Assembly (NCBI GenBank): GCA_017629835.1
Contig: JAGBWK010000045.1
Span: 1 to 63,569, forward strand
Length of the DNA stretch: 63,569 nt
From: Muribaculaceae bacterium
GTDB lineage: Bacteria; Bacteroidota; Bacteroidia; Bacteroidales; Muribaculaceae
Direction of reading: 5' to 3'
A program made the position numbers and the translations under genes. Of this stretch, positions 45,540-53,901 are shown in pieces. Under the pieces are notes generated by a model. It was not told the origin of the DNA, made no database searches, and worked only from the letters and a program-made list of their open reading frames with translations. Every line of letters begins with the position of its first letter. The first letter of the stretch is position 1.

Positions 45540-47573
45540 TTATAAACTTGAGCAAGCAAGGCGGAACCCTATTTCGTAGTAGCGGTAGTCAGGGTCGTAG
45601 TGGTAACGATCCGAGACGCGACAGTTGCCCGCATAGTTGTTCCAGTAGCCGCCACGATACACGCGGCGAGAGCCCGACGACGGACCTTTAGGGTTGCTCT
45701 GCGATGACGAACTATAGCTGCCATACCAGTCATGGCACCATTCCCATACATTGCCACTCATATCATAAATACCAAGCTCATTAGGTGCCTTGGCGCCTAC
45801 TTCGTGGCTCTTACTCGAATTATCAAAATACCAAGCTACATCTCCTATGGTGTTGCTTCCTGAGTATTTATAACCCTTCGATTTGTTGCCTCCATGGGCT
45901 GCATATTCCCATTCTGCCTCAGTTGGGAGTCGGTAAGTTTTGCCTGTTATCTTATTCAAACGAGGTATAAAAATATTTACTATATCGTTATAACTCACAT
46001 AATACGCTGGGTAGTTTACTCCTACGCCATAAGAACTGCTTGGATTCTTGCCTAACCACACATCACTTGCATAAGCGCTCATTGTCGACCCATCAGCTGC
46101 TTGACCTGAATAGCTCATAACATATTCCCACAAGGCTTGAGTTACTTCATATTTTCCTATATAGAAATCTGACAATGTTACGCTATGCACGGGGCGTTCA
46201 TCGCTATCGTAATCCGATCCTTGCTCTGAGGTGGCGCCCATCGTGAAAGTGCCGCCTTCTACTTTTACCATATCGGTCTGTGCCAATGACTCGATTACGC
46301 GAGTGTTGTCGAGGTCGATTGCAGTAAAGCCGTCGTCATTGCCATACTGCGCCAACTTATTGATAAAGTTGTTGGCATAGGTCTGCATTGTGCTGAAGTC
46401 TGAGCCTAATGATGTACTGCAGTCAAGTACCAACATTACTACCGCACTTTTGCGCTTAACCTCAGTAATTGGCTCATCTTCTTTACCAAATTCTGAATTT
46501 ATATCCCATTTACCGGTTGATGTCACATATCGATATTGTTTGATTTTGCTTTTATCTACCTCTACATTTACTGTGGTCTTGATTCCCTCAAATATATATG
46601 TAAATTTTACTCCATTCTGTGAACCTTTCACCTCTTCACCGCTTTCGCATGTCATACCAACATACTGTACCTGTGTTAATGCTCGATCTGAAAGTCGGAA
46701 AACTCCCTCAATATACATTTTTGATTGTTCTGCATCTGACACATTATCAAAAGTAAATCGAATACGTGTACCATTACTCTGACCAGGTATAGTCAATTGT
46801 ACATTTGCACTATGGCTTTCATTATATATAGCATCAGCGATTACATCAAATTGTCGTTCTATCTCATTTATATTGCTCAGATTTGAAGCATTTTCTTCGC
46901 TACTTGCCAAATTGCGCAAGTTCTTATTAAACTGCTCTACGTCGCTCACGTCATTACCCTTCAAACCAATTGAATATGCTGATATTGGCATACCATTGAT
47001 TTTCTCACTCTTTATGCGGTTGTTAAGCGCATTCAAATATTCATCCTCATTTGCATAATTTCCATTCATTATAAATGAGCCTTGATCGAGACCATCGGTA
47101 AAGGTTACCATAGTTACATTAACCAAGTCTTCGGGGTAATCGTATGATGTCAATTCATCAAGTGCTTGTTCTACTCCATAATATAGCAATGTTGCAGCCT
47201 TTTTTGTCAAGCCCGATACGAAACTTGTATATGATGATTTTGTTGTAAGCGAAAGGTTGCTTACATTCTTCTTATAGATATTTTCGTTGAAGCCTACAAT
47301 ACCCATATATACACCACTGGGGAGAAGCGCACCTCCTACTTTGTATTTACTGTATTGATCTACAGATCCTACTCGTGTAGCTTTGTTGTTGGCATGCAAC
47401 CATATTGAGGGGATTGTGCCATTATCGAATGTCATACTATCGACTGAGGATGCTATGTATGACTTATCGTAAACGCCATTCTTATAGAAGTGCAAGTATT
47501 TTTCTTGTGCCGACATTGCTAACACTGCTGCAACAAGGCTGCATATAGTGAGGATTATTCTACTCTTTTTCAT
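45540..47573 (-). CDS. vWA-like plus SUMF1/FGE-domain surface protein
   Basis: 677 residues. Signal peptide ending MSAQ; a short beta region common to Bacteroidales secreted proteins (25-50); a vWA-like region with a TDG motif (159-161); a DxSxS-type MIDAS motif (DCSTS, 384-388); and a C-terminal SUMF1/formylglycine-generating-enzyme-like C-type-lectin fold (434-677: GGTFTMG, RLPTEAEWEYAA, GNVWEWCHDWYG). The end of this fold (640-672) has Tyr, Asp, His, Gly and Glu where Asn repeats are usual, the pattern of a diversity-generating retroelement target. It is the second gene of an operon with the 164-residue protein (11-base gap). Role unknown; a binding or adhesion protein is inferred. Confidence 0.82.
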   Translation of the reverse strand: MKKSRIILTICSLVAAVLAMSAQEKYLHFYKNGVYDKSYIASSVDSMTFDNGTIPSIWLHANNKATRVGSVDQYSKYKVGGALLPSGVYMGIVGFNENIYKKNVSNLSLTTKSSYTSFVSGLTKKAATLLYYGVEQALDELTSYDYPEDLVNVTMVTFTDGLDQGSFIMNGNYANEDEYLNALNNRIKSEKINGMPISAYSIGLKGNDVSDVEQFNKNLRNLASSEENASNLSNINEIERQFDVIADAIYNESHSANVQLTIPGQSNGTRIRFTFDNVSDAEQSKMYIEGVFRLSDRALTQVQYVGMTCESGEEVKGSQNGVKFTYIFEGIKTTVNVEVDKSKIKQYRYVTSTGKWDINSEFGKEDEPITEVKRKSAVVMLVLDCSTSLGSDFSTMQTYANNFINKLAQYGNDDGFTAIDLDNTRVIESLAQTDMVKVEGGTFTMGATSEQGSDYDSDERPVHSVTLSDFYIGKYEVTQALWEYVMSYSGQAADGSTMSAYASDVWLGKNPSSSYGVGVNYPAYYVSYNDIVNIFIPRLNKITGKTYRLPTEAEWEYAAHGGNKSKGYKYSGSNTIGDVAWYFDNSSKSHEVGAKAPNELGIYDMSGNVWEWCHDWYGSYSSSSQSNPKGPSSGSRRVYRGGYWNNYAGNCRVSDRYHYDPDYRYYEIGFRLACSSL
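45555..45656 (-). other. Possible DGR variable region at the 3' end of the SUMF1 domain
   Basis: Codons for residues 643-667 include many NNC codons (tac, aac, cac, gac, ggc) at positions where SUMF1-type retroelement templates carry aac. They are framed by invariant cgt-ggc-ggc and ata-ggg-ttc-cgc codons, and an 11-base perfect hairpin lies 40-75 bases downstream. No reverse transcriptase or template repeat is in the window, so the assignment is tentative. Confidence 0.4.
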
Positions 47574-47584
47574 AGCTTAATTGA

Positions 47585-48079
47585 TTAGGATTTTGCTAAT
47601 TTCTTTACTGTTTCTCCGCTTTCGGTCGTTACCTGTACGATATATATGCCGTCGGGCAATTCATCTACTGGTTCTTGTAGGCTATTACCCTCAGCCGATA
47701 GTGACTTGACGAGCATTCCATTCATATTGTAAATCACTACTCGCTGAAGCTGCTCATTGCTTTCCACTTGCAAGGTGTTACCAATAAGTGCGATGCTAAC
47801 TGCGGCTTCATCTTGGATTATCTGTTCAACGCCGTCGGTATATTCAATATTGAACATGTTCTGACCGTTGTATCCGACAATCCATGATTGAGCTCCTGTA
47901 CGTGAATAAACACCAATAGCTGTGCCACCTTTTTCATTGAAGGTAATTTTGCGGACGTCGCGCACACAAATGGACTTTTCTCCCTCATCGGTGCTGAAGG
48001 TCAGCATATAGTCCTTTGTATTCGCCATTGCCGTAACAGCTAATAGCGAACAAGTTAAAAGGGTAAAGATTTTTTTCAT
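47585..48079 (-). CDS. Small secreted protein with T9SS type A sorting domain
   Basis: 164 residues. Signal peptide (LLAVTAMA|N), a beta-rich segment like the start of the neighbouring 677-residue protein (YMLTFSTDEGEKSICVRDVRKITF), and a C-terminal sorting domain with the family order VVIYNMNGMLVKS, ELPDGIYIVQVTT and a basic end, KKLAKS. It would be exported by the T9SS and processed at the surface. It leads the operon with the vWA/SUMF1 gene, suggesting the two act together at the surface. Confidence 0.85.
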   Translation of the reverse strand: MKKIFTLLTCSLLAVTAMANTKDYMLTFSTDEGEKSICVRDVRKITFNEKGGTAIGVYSRTGAQSWIVGYNGQNMFNIEYTDGVEQIIQDEAAVSIALIGNTLQVESNEQLQRVVIYNMNGMLVKSLSAEGNSLQEPVDELPDGIYIVQVTTESGETVKKLAKS

Positions 48080-48162
48080 AATATGGTTATTTTATTGATT
48101 TTGTCGATAGGTTAGACCGTGATAATGTAGTTATGCAAGCATACAATCTTTGCAATGTACTG

Positions 48163-48170
48163 CAAAGTTA
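48163..48170 (-). promoter_or_regulatory. -7 box of the T9SS-cargo / vWA-SUMF1 operon
   Basis: Minus strand TAACTTTG, 84 bases before the start of the 164-residue gene. No TTTG at -33 spacing; that stretch contains a C7 run instead. Confidence 0.45.
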
Positions 48171-48244
48171 AATATTCTTTAACTTTTACCCCCCCATTTA
48201 GTTAATGTTTGTTAATACTATTTTAGTCATCTCATTTTCAACCT

Positions 48245-48540
48245 GTTAAGGAGCAGCTTCGCAGCGCGGTGTTATGGTGTTGGCATTCGTGTGGCAGTGC
48301 TATCGCACAGCCACTCCGAGGGCTAAAGCCCCCGGTTAACATAAACTCGCTGCTTCGCAGCTCTCATCATAGGCTGCTTAGGACTCATAGGGGGCTTATC
48401 CTCACTCCAATTGATTCGCGCTAATTTGTGTCAATCCGTGGTTGATACAGCGTGTCTTCGACACGTTGAGATGAGGCGTGTGATTTTAACTGTAATTATG
48501 GTTGGTGGGCGGATATTTAGCCCACACGATAGCGAACTTT
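48245..48540. repeat. Dispersed repeat cluster, copy 3, with an inverted second unit
   Basis: Forward unit: GCAGCTTCGCAGC, GTTGGCATTCGTGTGGCAG (shared with 25.57 kb), CTCCGAGGGCTAAAGCCC, GGTTAACATAAA and GCTGC-TTC-GCAGC. From about 48410 the CCACGGATTGACACAAATT-type element, a GTGTC-TTC-GACAC hairpin and a GTGGGC...GCCCAC-like hairpin occur in reverse orientation. The 490-base gap between the cargo operon and the small gene at 48570 is otherwise empty. Confidence 0.7.
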
Positions 48541-48569
48541 GCAATGTGAATCATAAAAACCTGTTCGCT

Positions 48570-48818
48570 ATGAAAAAAATTTTTATAACAGACCGAATTT
48601 TCGCAACAGTCAGCATTTGCGGTCGTACGCTAATCAATATCGCATTGGAGGGAATAACATCAATCAATGATGTGATACGCGTGCTTTCGGAACGAATTCA
48701 AGGTAAAATACAAGGCACAGCAACCCTCGTTGTTCGTAACGGCTCTCAGGGGTGGTCAATCAAGCGTCTGTTTCGTCCAGTAAGACAAGCCGAAGGGATT
48801 CAACTCTCATTATTTTAA
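48570..48818 (+). CDS. Conserved-looking 82-residue protein, unknown function
   Basis: Starts MKKIFITDRIFATVSICGR and ends in GIQLSLF. Predicted alpha/beta, no membrane span or signal peptide. The region upstream of ATG 48570 in the same frame lies in the repeat cluster and is not part of the gene. The regular amphipathic pattern and ordinary codon use argue it is real. No family is recognised. It lies between a repeat cluster and yjbQ. Confidence 0.55.
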   Translation: MKKIFITDRIFATVSICGRTLINIALEGITSINDVIRVLSERIQGKIQGTATLVVRNGSQGWSIKRLFRPVRQAEGIQLSLF

Positions 48819-48906
48819 GTTTGCTATAACGTCGGCAATGCCGAAGTTGTTGAAATTTTTCTTACCTTTACAAATGGTTAGAAAAACAACGACTAAATAG
48901 CATCTT

Positions 48907-49320
48907 ATGTGGACGCAAGTTGAATTTAATTTGAGCGCAAAAAGCAATGGATTTCATTTGGTAACAGGCGAAATAGTTCGCCAACTACCTACGCTGCCTA
49001 TGGTTGGTATCCTAAATCTGTTTATCAAGCATACATCAGCGGCACTGACAATAAATGAAAATGCCGACCCCGACGTAAGAGTCGACATGAAATTAATATT
49101 TAACCGTCTGATTAAAGAGGGTGAGCCTTACTATCAGCATACTATGGAAGGGCTCGACGATATGCCAGCACACGCTAAAGCATCAATTATAGGGCAATCA
49201 ATAACTATACCAATCAGCAATGGTCGCTTAAATTTAGGCACATGGCAAGGCATCTATCTGTGTGAATTTCGCGACTATGGTGGACCTCGCAAAATTGTGG
49301 CTACAATTGCCGGCGAATAA
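48907..49320 (+). CDS. YjbQ family protein (secondary thiamine-phosphate synthase-like)
   Basis: 137 residues, the usual length of the UPF0047/YjbQ family. Family marks: HTSAALTINENADPDVRVD, HAKASIIGQSITIPISNGRL and LGTWQGIYLCEFRD. Members can complement thiamine-phosphate synthase mutants weakly; the natural role is unsettled. Transcribed alone, with a weak TACCTTTA box at about 48863. Confidence 0.93.
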   Translation: MWTQVEFNLSAKSNGFHLVTGEIVRQLPTLPMVGILNLFIKHTSAALTINENADPDVRVDMKLIFNRLIKEGEPYYQHTMEGLDDMPAHAKASIIGQSITIPISNGRLNLGTWQGIYLCEFRDYGGPRKIVATIAGE

Positions 49321-49368
49321 TAAGCAAACTAAGACTCTGCTGACAAATAACCACACTCACTGTGGCAA

Positions 49369-49641
49369 TCAAGGGTTTAGGAGGTCGGGGTTGAAGTAAT
49401 CGAACACGTCGCGAGCAAGCTCGAGAGCGTGTTTGGCATCACATTCGGGGTTAATTGCTAAGGCTGTTTCAAAGTCAGTCACAGCAGCTGAATAGTTTTG
49501 CATACGCCAATACAATCGGCCGCGCATGAAGTAGGCTAAGTCGTCATCACCATTATCGCAGATAAATGAATTGAGGCACGACAATGCCTCCTCGCATTTA
49601 TTTTGATTAATTAATAGCTGAATATTTGGTAATGAGAGCAT
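49369..49641 (-). CDS. Small TPR protein
   Basis: 90 residues made of about two tetratricopeptide repeats (LINQNKCEEALSCLNSFI..., LAYFMRGRLYWRMQNYSAAVTDFETALAINPE). The second repeat has the full TPR pattern. No signal peptide, so cytoplasmic. A divergent -7 box (plus-strand CAAATTTA, 49659-49666) sits just upstream, interleaved with the promoter of the phosphatase gene. Confidence 0.8.
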   Translation of the reverse strand: MLSLPNIQLLINQNKCEEALSCLNSFICDNGDDDLAYFMRGRLYWRMQNYSAAVTDFETALAINPECDAKHALELARDVFDYFNPDLLNP

Positions 49642-49656
49642 CTATCACTATTTTTG
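49625..49656 (+). promoter_or_regulatory. Promoter of the histidine-phosphatase-like gene
   Basis: TTTG at 49625-49628, 20-base spacer, TATTTTTG at 49649-49656, 26 bases before ATG 49683. It overlaps the start of the divergent TPR gene, so the two transcripts may compete. Confidence 0.7.
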
Positions 49657-49682
49657 TTCAAATTTACGAAAAAACTTTTATT

Positions 49683-50939
49683 ATGCGACGCATTTCCTTA
49701 TTTATCTCAATATTTATAGCCGTATCGGCTTTTGCTTCTGACCCAACTGCTACATCATACACATTTGACGAATGTTGCGGTAGTCTCCGCCCATATCAAG
49801 CACCGACTACAGCAATAGCAACGCCCGATTCGCTTATGCCAGTGATGATAAACCACGTTGGGCGATATGGCTCTCGCTACCCTGCATCGTCGAACCACAC
49901 CTACGCACTCCGCAGCGCGCTGCTCAAAGCTGACTCTTTAGGCACAATCACCGACAAGGGCAAACGCCTATTGGAATTGACATCGTACGTGGCCGACATA
50001 TCACAAAGCTACTGGGGCGCACTCGATTCATTGGGTATGGCAGAGCAGCGTGGCATAGCGTCGCGAATGTTTCTCAACTATCCTGAGCTATTTGACGGAC
50101 AAAAGGTAATGGCATATTCATCGTATTCGCCACGATGCGTAGCGAGTATGTATGAGTTCACCCACCAACTTGGACGCCTTAACAATAAAGTAGAGATAAC
50201 CACTATTGCAGGTCGCCAAAATTCTCGAGTATTGCGCCCATTTGATGAGAACGCCGACTATAGCGACTACCTACGCGGCAAAGTGTGGGAGATACCATAT
50301 TCCGACTATTTAGCAACCCAAATCAACGCCGAACAAGTGCGTCGCATTGTTGGCGAAGCATATCCATTAACACAATCGGAAATAGCTGATTTAGCTGTAG
50401 TTGAATATTATTTCCTTGCAGGATTGAAGGCAATGAATATTGACGTTGACCTGTCGGAATTTCTCACAAAAGAGGAAGCAAATGCGATGTGGTCGTGTTA
50501 CAATCTTCGCCAATACTTGCAACGCTGTGCCACTACCCTATCATCTGTGCCAGCCGAAATCACCACACCACTAATATTGGATATTATTCGCACTACCGAC
50601 GACTTCATCAGTGGCAAATCCGACAACACCGCCATACTGCGTTTCGGACATACTGAAACCCTCCTTCCACTGCTTTCGCAACTTCGCATGAAGGGGTGCT
50701 ATTATCTGACAAATTATTTCGACACGGTGGGTCAGCATTTCCGCGATTTCGAGATAGTGCCAATGGCCGCAAACCTTCAGATGATTCTGTTTGCTGACGC
50801 AATGGGCAACTATCACGTGCGATTTGACCTTAATGAAAAGCCCATTCAGCTAATTCCGAATGATGATAGAATTTATATCCCTTGGTCGGAAGCTCGCGAA
50901 TACATGATTCACTGCCTACCTTTAATTGACCAGCCTTAA
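49683..50939 (+). CDS. Histidine acid phosphatase-family protein with Tyr in the RHG motif
   Basis: 418 residues from ATG 49683 with a signal peptide (AVSAFAS|D); the in-frame start at 49626 lies in the promoter. Branch-2 histidine phosphatase fold, of the MINPP/phytase kind: HVGRYGSRYP (58-67) near the N-terminus and GHTETLLPL (His323, Glu325) as the proton-donor motif. The canonical RHGxRxP has a nucleophilic His; here the position is Tyr62. The remaining pocket arginines are kept. It may be a pseudoenzyme, or use another mechanism. Convergent with the kinase-fusion gene. Confidence 0.8.
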   Translation: MRRISLFISIFIAVSAFASDPTATSYTFDECCGSLRPYQAPTTAIATPDSLMPVMINHVGRYGSRYPASSNHTYALRSALLKADSLGTITDKGKRLLELTSYVADISQSYWGALDSLGMAEQRGIASRMFLNYPELFDGQKVMAYSSYSPRCVASMYEFTHQLGRLNNKVEITTIAGRQNSRVLRPFDENADYSDYLRGKVWEIPYSDYLATQINAEQVRRIVGEAYPLTQSEIADLAVVEYYFLAGLKAMNIDVDLSEFLTKEEANAMWSCYNLRQYLQRCATTLSSVPAEITTPLILDIIRTTDDFISGKSDNTAILRFGHTETLLPLLSQLRMKGCYYLTNYFDTVGQHFRDFEIVPMAANLQMILFADAMGNYHVRFDLNEKPIQLIPNDDRIYIPWSEAREYMIHCLPLIDQP

Positions 50940-50948
50940 ATTGCGTTT

Positions 50949-52589
50949 TTAGAGGGCTATCAAAGTTGAAGTGCCATTCTGTCGACGGATAAAAATACCT
51001 TTTGAAGGATTCTCTACAGGATGCCCGAATAGGTTGTAATATTCTGCTGGAGCATCGTCCGACGCGACGTTTTCGACTCCTGCCCCCGGTATTCTCAACG
51101 AAAATCGACCATTAAGGTTAGCCGACTCATATTCCAACGAGCCGTTGCGCTTAACAGCAATACAGAGCGCACCAGTTGGGAAAGTTATTGTATCATCTTT
51201 CAGTGTGCCAAATATCGCTGAATCGATTTCGGAGATGTCGGCCGTTTGCATTTGCATCCACGCTTCAGAGTTGAGATATATTTCGCCATAATTCATCCAA
51301 TTCATACCGCTTGCAAACTCTTCGATATAAACTTTTGAAGGGTCTTCGGCATGGATTATCATATAGTGATTATCGGCATCATAATCGCCAGGCGAATTCA
51401 GCGGATATGCTGCTCCATACGGATTGATCAATCGATAAAGATGACGCGTTGATGCTGATTCTTGCACCTCAACCTCGTAGGTTTGGCAACCGGCATTTAT
51501 AAACATAGCATTGATGAAATCATCGGTGTAGGAGCACATGCCACACGACACCCACTGCTCATCGGCAGCAAAAGCTGTTAGCGATAAAATCGAAGCGATG
51601 CAAAGCATCAACATTCGAGGTAAATTAAGAGTTCGGCGCATTTTCAGCCACACCTCTTGCCAAAAAGAATTCATAGGAGTAACAATCGGTCGAAATGGTT
51701 TAACATCAGTAGGCGCAAATATTTTAAGTCCTTTTGAGTGGCATTTCACCTCGATAATATCGTCAAGAATTGTAGGCTCGCCGTCGATGTGAGCCAAGCC
51801 CTCACTTTTACGATATATCACAGCCGAAGGAGCTTTGAGTGCATGAATGAGAGTATTTTTATTGATGTATCCCGTTAAGAGGTCAACACCAACCAAAGCC
51901 GTATTAATTGGATTTCCTTGATGAATGATAATGATATCGAGCAGGCCGTCGACAAGAGAAGCTTCGGGAGCAATGTAAGCATTGTTGCCATATTGCGAAG
52001 CGTTGCAGCAAGTAATGGCAAACGCTTTCTCGGTCAACAGATTACCATTAGCCGAGATTGTATAAGTTTCAGCGTCGTAGTGCAGCAATTCTTCAAAGCC
52101 ACTTTTCAGATAAGTCATCAGGCCACGACGTTGCTGATTGGCGAAATTATGCGAAACGGCAGCATCAAAACCTACGCCAAACGTGCAGAAAAACGGATGC
52201 CCGTTGACTGTGCCATAATCGCTATCGATGATATTGCCCTCGATAATAATCTTCAAGGCCTCTTCAACGTCGATTGGAATGCCAAGGTGACGAGCAAGAC
52301 CATTGCCACTACCAGTGGGTATGATGCCCAATGGCACATCGGTCTGACAGAGCGAGCGAGCTGTTTCATTAACAGTGCCGTCGCCACCAACAGCTATTAC
52401 TGCCGAATATTTGCGTTCCACAGCTTCAGCCGACAATTCTACAGCGTGTTGCGGAGCTTTGGTATAACGAAGGTCGACCATAAAACCGGCATCGCACAGA
52501 AGCTGTGATGCCGTCTGTGCGATTTGCTGCTTGCCGATTGTTCCCGATATCGGGTTGACTATCAGCATTACTTTGCCTTTGGTCAACAT
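50949..52589 (-). CDS. Diacylglycerol kinase-type protein fused to a secreted domain
   Basis: 546 residues. The first 305 or so form a YegS/BmrU/DagK lipid kinase: VNPISGTIG, GGDGT (68-72), GTGSGNGLAR-like PTGSGNGLAR and HIDGEP. Reading continues in frame through MRRTLNLPRMLMLCIASILS (317-336), a classic signal peptide or membrane span ending LTAFAAD, into about 210 residues of secreted-type beta-rich sequence closing with EYYNLFGHPVENPSKGIFIRR, a common C-terminus of Bacteroidales exported proteins. It is either a true bitopic fusion or two overlapping genes joined by loss of a stop. It lies 72 bases after gldN. Confidence 0.8.
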   Translation of the reverse strand: MLTKGKVMLIVNPISGTIGKQQIAQTASQLLCDAGFMVDLRYTKAPQHAVELSAEAVERKYSAVIAVGGDGTVNETARSLCQTDVPLGIIPTGSGNGLARHLGIPIDVEEALKIIIEGNIIDSDYGTVNGHPFFCTFGVGFDAAVSHNFANQQRRGLMTYLKSGFEELLHYDAETYTISANGNLLTEKAFAITCCNASQYGNNAYIAPEASLVDGLLDIIIIHQGNPINTALVGVDLLTGYINKNTLIHALKAPSAVIYRKSEGLAHIDGEPTILDDIIEVKCHSKGLKIFAPTDVKPFRPIVTPMNSFWQEVWLKMRRTLNLPRMLMLCIASILSLTAFAADEQWVSCGMCSYTDDFINAMFINAGCQTYEVEVQESASTRHLYRLINPYGAAYPLNSPGDYDADNHYMIIHAEDPSKVYIEEFASGMNWMNYGEIYLNSEAWMQMQTADISEIDSAIFGTLKDDTITFPTGALCIAVKRNGSLEYESANLNGRFSLRIPGAGVENVASDDAPAEYYNLFGHPVENPSKGIFIRRQNGTSTLIAL

Positions 52590-52660
52590 AAAAGGAGTTA
52601 TTTTATCAACTCATTATTTCTATTTATAGAGGAGCAACTTTGAGCGTCAACGAGTGCAAC

Positions 52661-53821
52661 TTATTTACGGCGACGTACCGAGCGAGCTGCATTGCTGTTG
52701 GTCGATTGAGTCTTAGGTTGTTTTGGTTTCTTCACTTTGGCTTCCTTGCTTCCGCGTGATGTGCGTGAAGATTTTGCCGACTCTTTCTTTTCGTCGCGTT
52801 CTTTGATTTTAATTGAGTCGCCACCTGCAGCAGCTTCGCGTGCTTCGCGAGCGGCAATAACCTCTTCGCGTGAAGGAACCCAAATCTTGTCGTCGAATGT
52901 ATCAAGTCGATTTTGAATGCTATCCTGCGCACGTTTCATATCATCAGGATTGGGGAACATTTGCGCCATCGACTTATTCATCAAGTTGCGAGTTTTGTAT
53001 ATGTCGCCTTCATACATATTCATAGCGAAGAAATCGTCGTAAGTGTATTTAGGCAGATTGTTGTCGTCGTCGATAAAGATGTATTGCTGAGCGAGATATG
53101 GACGGAGATTTTCAAGACGAATCCAGAACATAGGATATTTGATTTCATCGCCACCCCATTCGCCTGCACGATGTAATACCGGGCAGATTGCTTCAACTTG
53201 AGTTCTCATATTATTGCTACGAGAGTCAAATTCCCAGCGTTCGAGGATGTAGTACGACAACACTTCGTTGGTAGGCACATCCGATTCTTCAATCGTGAAT
53301 TTTGGATTCTTCTCTGTAGAGCCTTTGGCGTCGGTATAAGGGATATAGAATCGGTCGAGCATATCTTTGGTCTTGAGTCGATACTCATCGGTGAAGATTT
53401 CACGACCGTCGAGATATTCGTATGCAGGGACTTGATTGTCGGCCACAAGACGCATGATGATGCGGAAAAGATTTTCCTGACCGTCGATTATATCTTCGGG
53501 GAAATAGAGAGCCGCATTTTTAGGGTTATTGAGATCGAGTTGACGATAAATCACTCGCATCCATTGCAAGTCGGCATCACTCAACTGCTCACCTTCGTAG
53601 AATGATTGCATACGTTGAGTAACACCTGGTTGGGCCTGCTGTTCCTGTTGACCACGACGAGTTGTGCCAGAGCCAGCACGACCTACAGAACTTCCACCGC
53701 GACGAACAACTGAACTTTGAGATGCGTCGTCGTCAGTTTGTGCTTGAGCTTGATTAACGCCCGACAGGCTGAAAATCGCAGCTGTCAATGCCACAAAGAT
53801 ATGTTTACTTAAAATATTCAT
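52661..53821 (-). CDS. gldN: T9SS ring protein GldN/PorN
   Basis: 386 residues. Signal peptide (SGVNQAQAQ). The core fold (about 80-300, MRVIYRQLDLNNPKNAALYFPEDI, RIMRLVADNQVPAYEYLDGREIF, VEAICPVLHRAGEWGGDEIKYPMFWI) is typical of GldN/PorN, the periplasmic partner of GldK in the outer-membrane ring. The C-terminus (about 320-386) is a Lys/Arg/Ser-rich low-complexity tail, longer than the conserved core needs. Last gene of the porT-P-gldK-L-M-N run, 80 bases after gldM. Confidence 0.92.
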   Translation of the reverse strand: MNILSKHIFVALTAAIFSLSGVNQAQAQTDDDASQSSVVRRGGSSVGRAGSGTTRRGQQEQQAQPGVTQRMQSFYEGEQLSDADLQWMRVIYRQLDLNNPKNAALYFPEDIIDGQENLFRIIMRLVADNQVPAYEYLDGREIFTDEYRLKTKDMLDRFYIPYTDAKGSTEKNPKFTIEESDVPTNEVLSYYILERWEFDSRSNNMRTQVEAICPVLHRAGEWGGDEIKYPMFWIRLENLRPYLAQQYIFIDDDNNLPKYTYDDFFAMNMYEGDIYKTRNLMNKSMAQMFPNPDDMKRAQDSIQNRLDTFDDKIWVPSREEVIAAREAREAAAGGDSIKIKERDEKKESAKSSRTSRGSKEAKVKKPKQPKTQSTNSNAARSVRRRK

Positions 53822-53901
53822 TCTAAAGTATGTGGTTGAAGGGTTTCTATAATCTATTTAATAATTGAATTCAAATTGTGATAAGCGTGCAGATTAGAAC
53901 A

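Noticed and set aside
48411..48569. Upstream extension of the 82-residue gene in the same frame
   Set aside because: These codons lie in the repeat cluster and resemble no protein; the ATG at 48570 gives a normal N-terminus.
51918..52508. Open frame of 196 codons antisense to the lipid kinase
   Set aside because: Mirror of the kinase coding sequence with no independent features.
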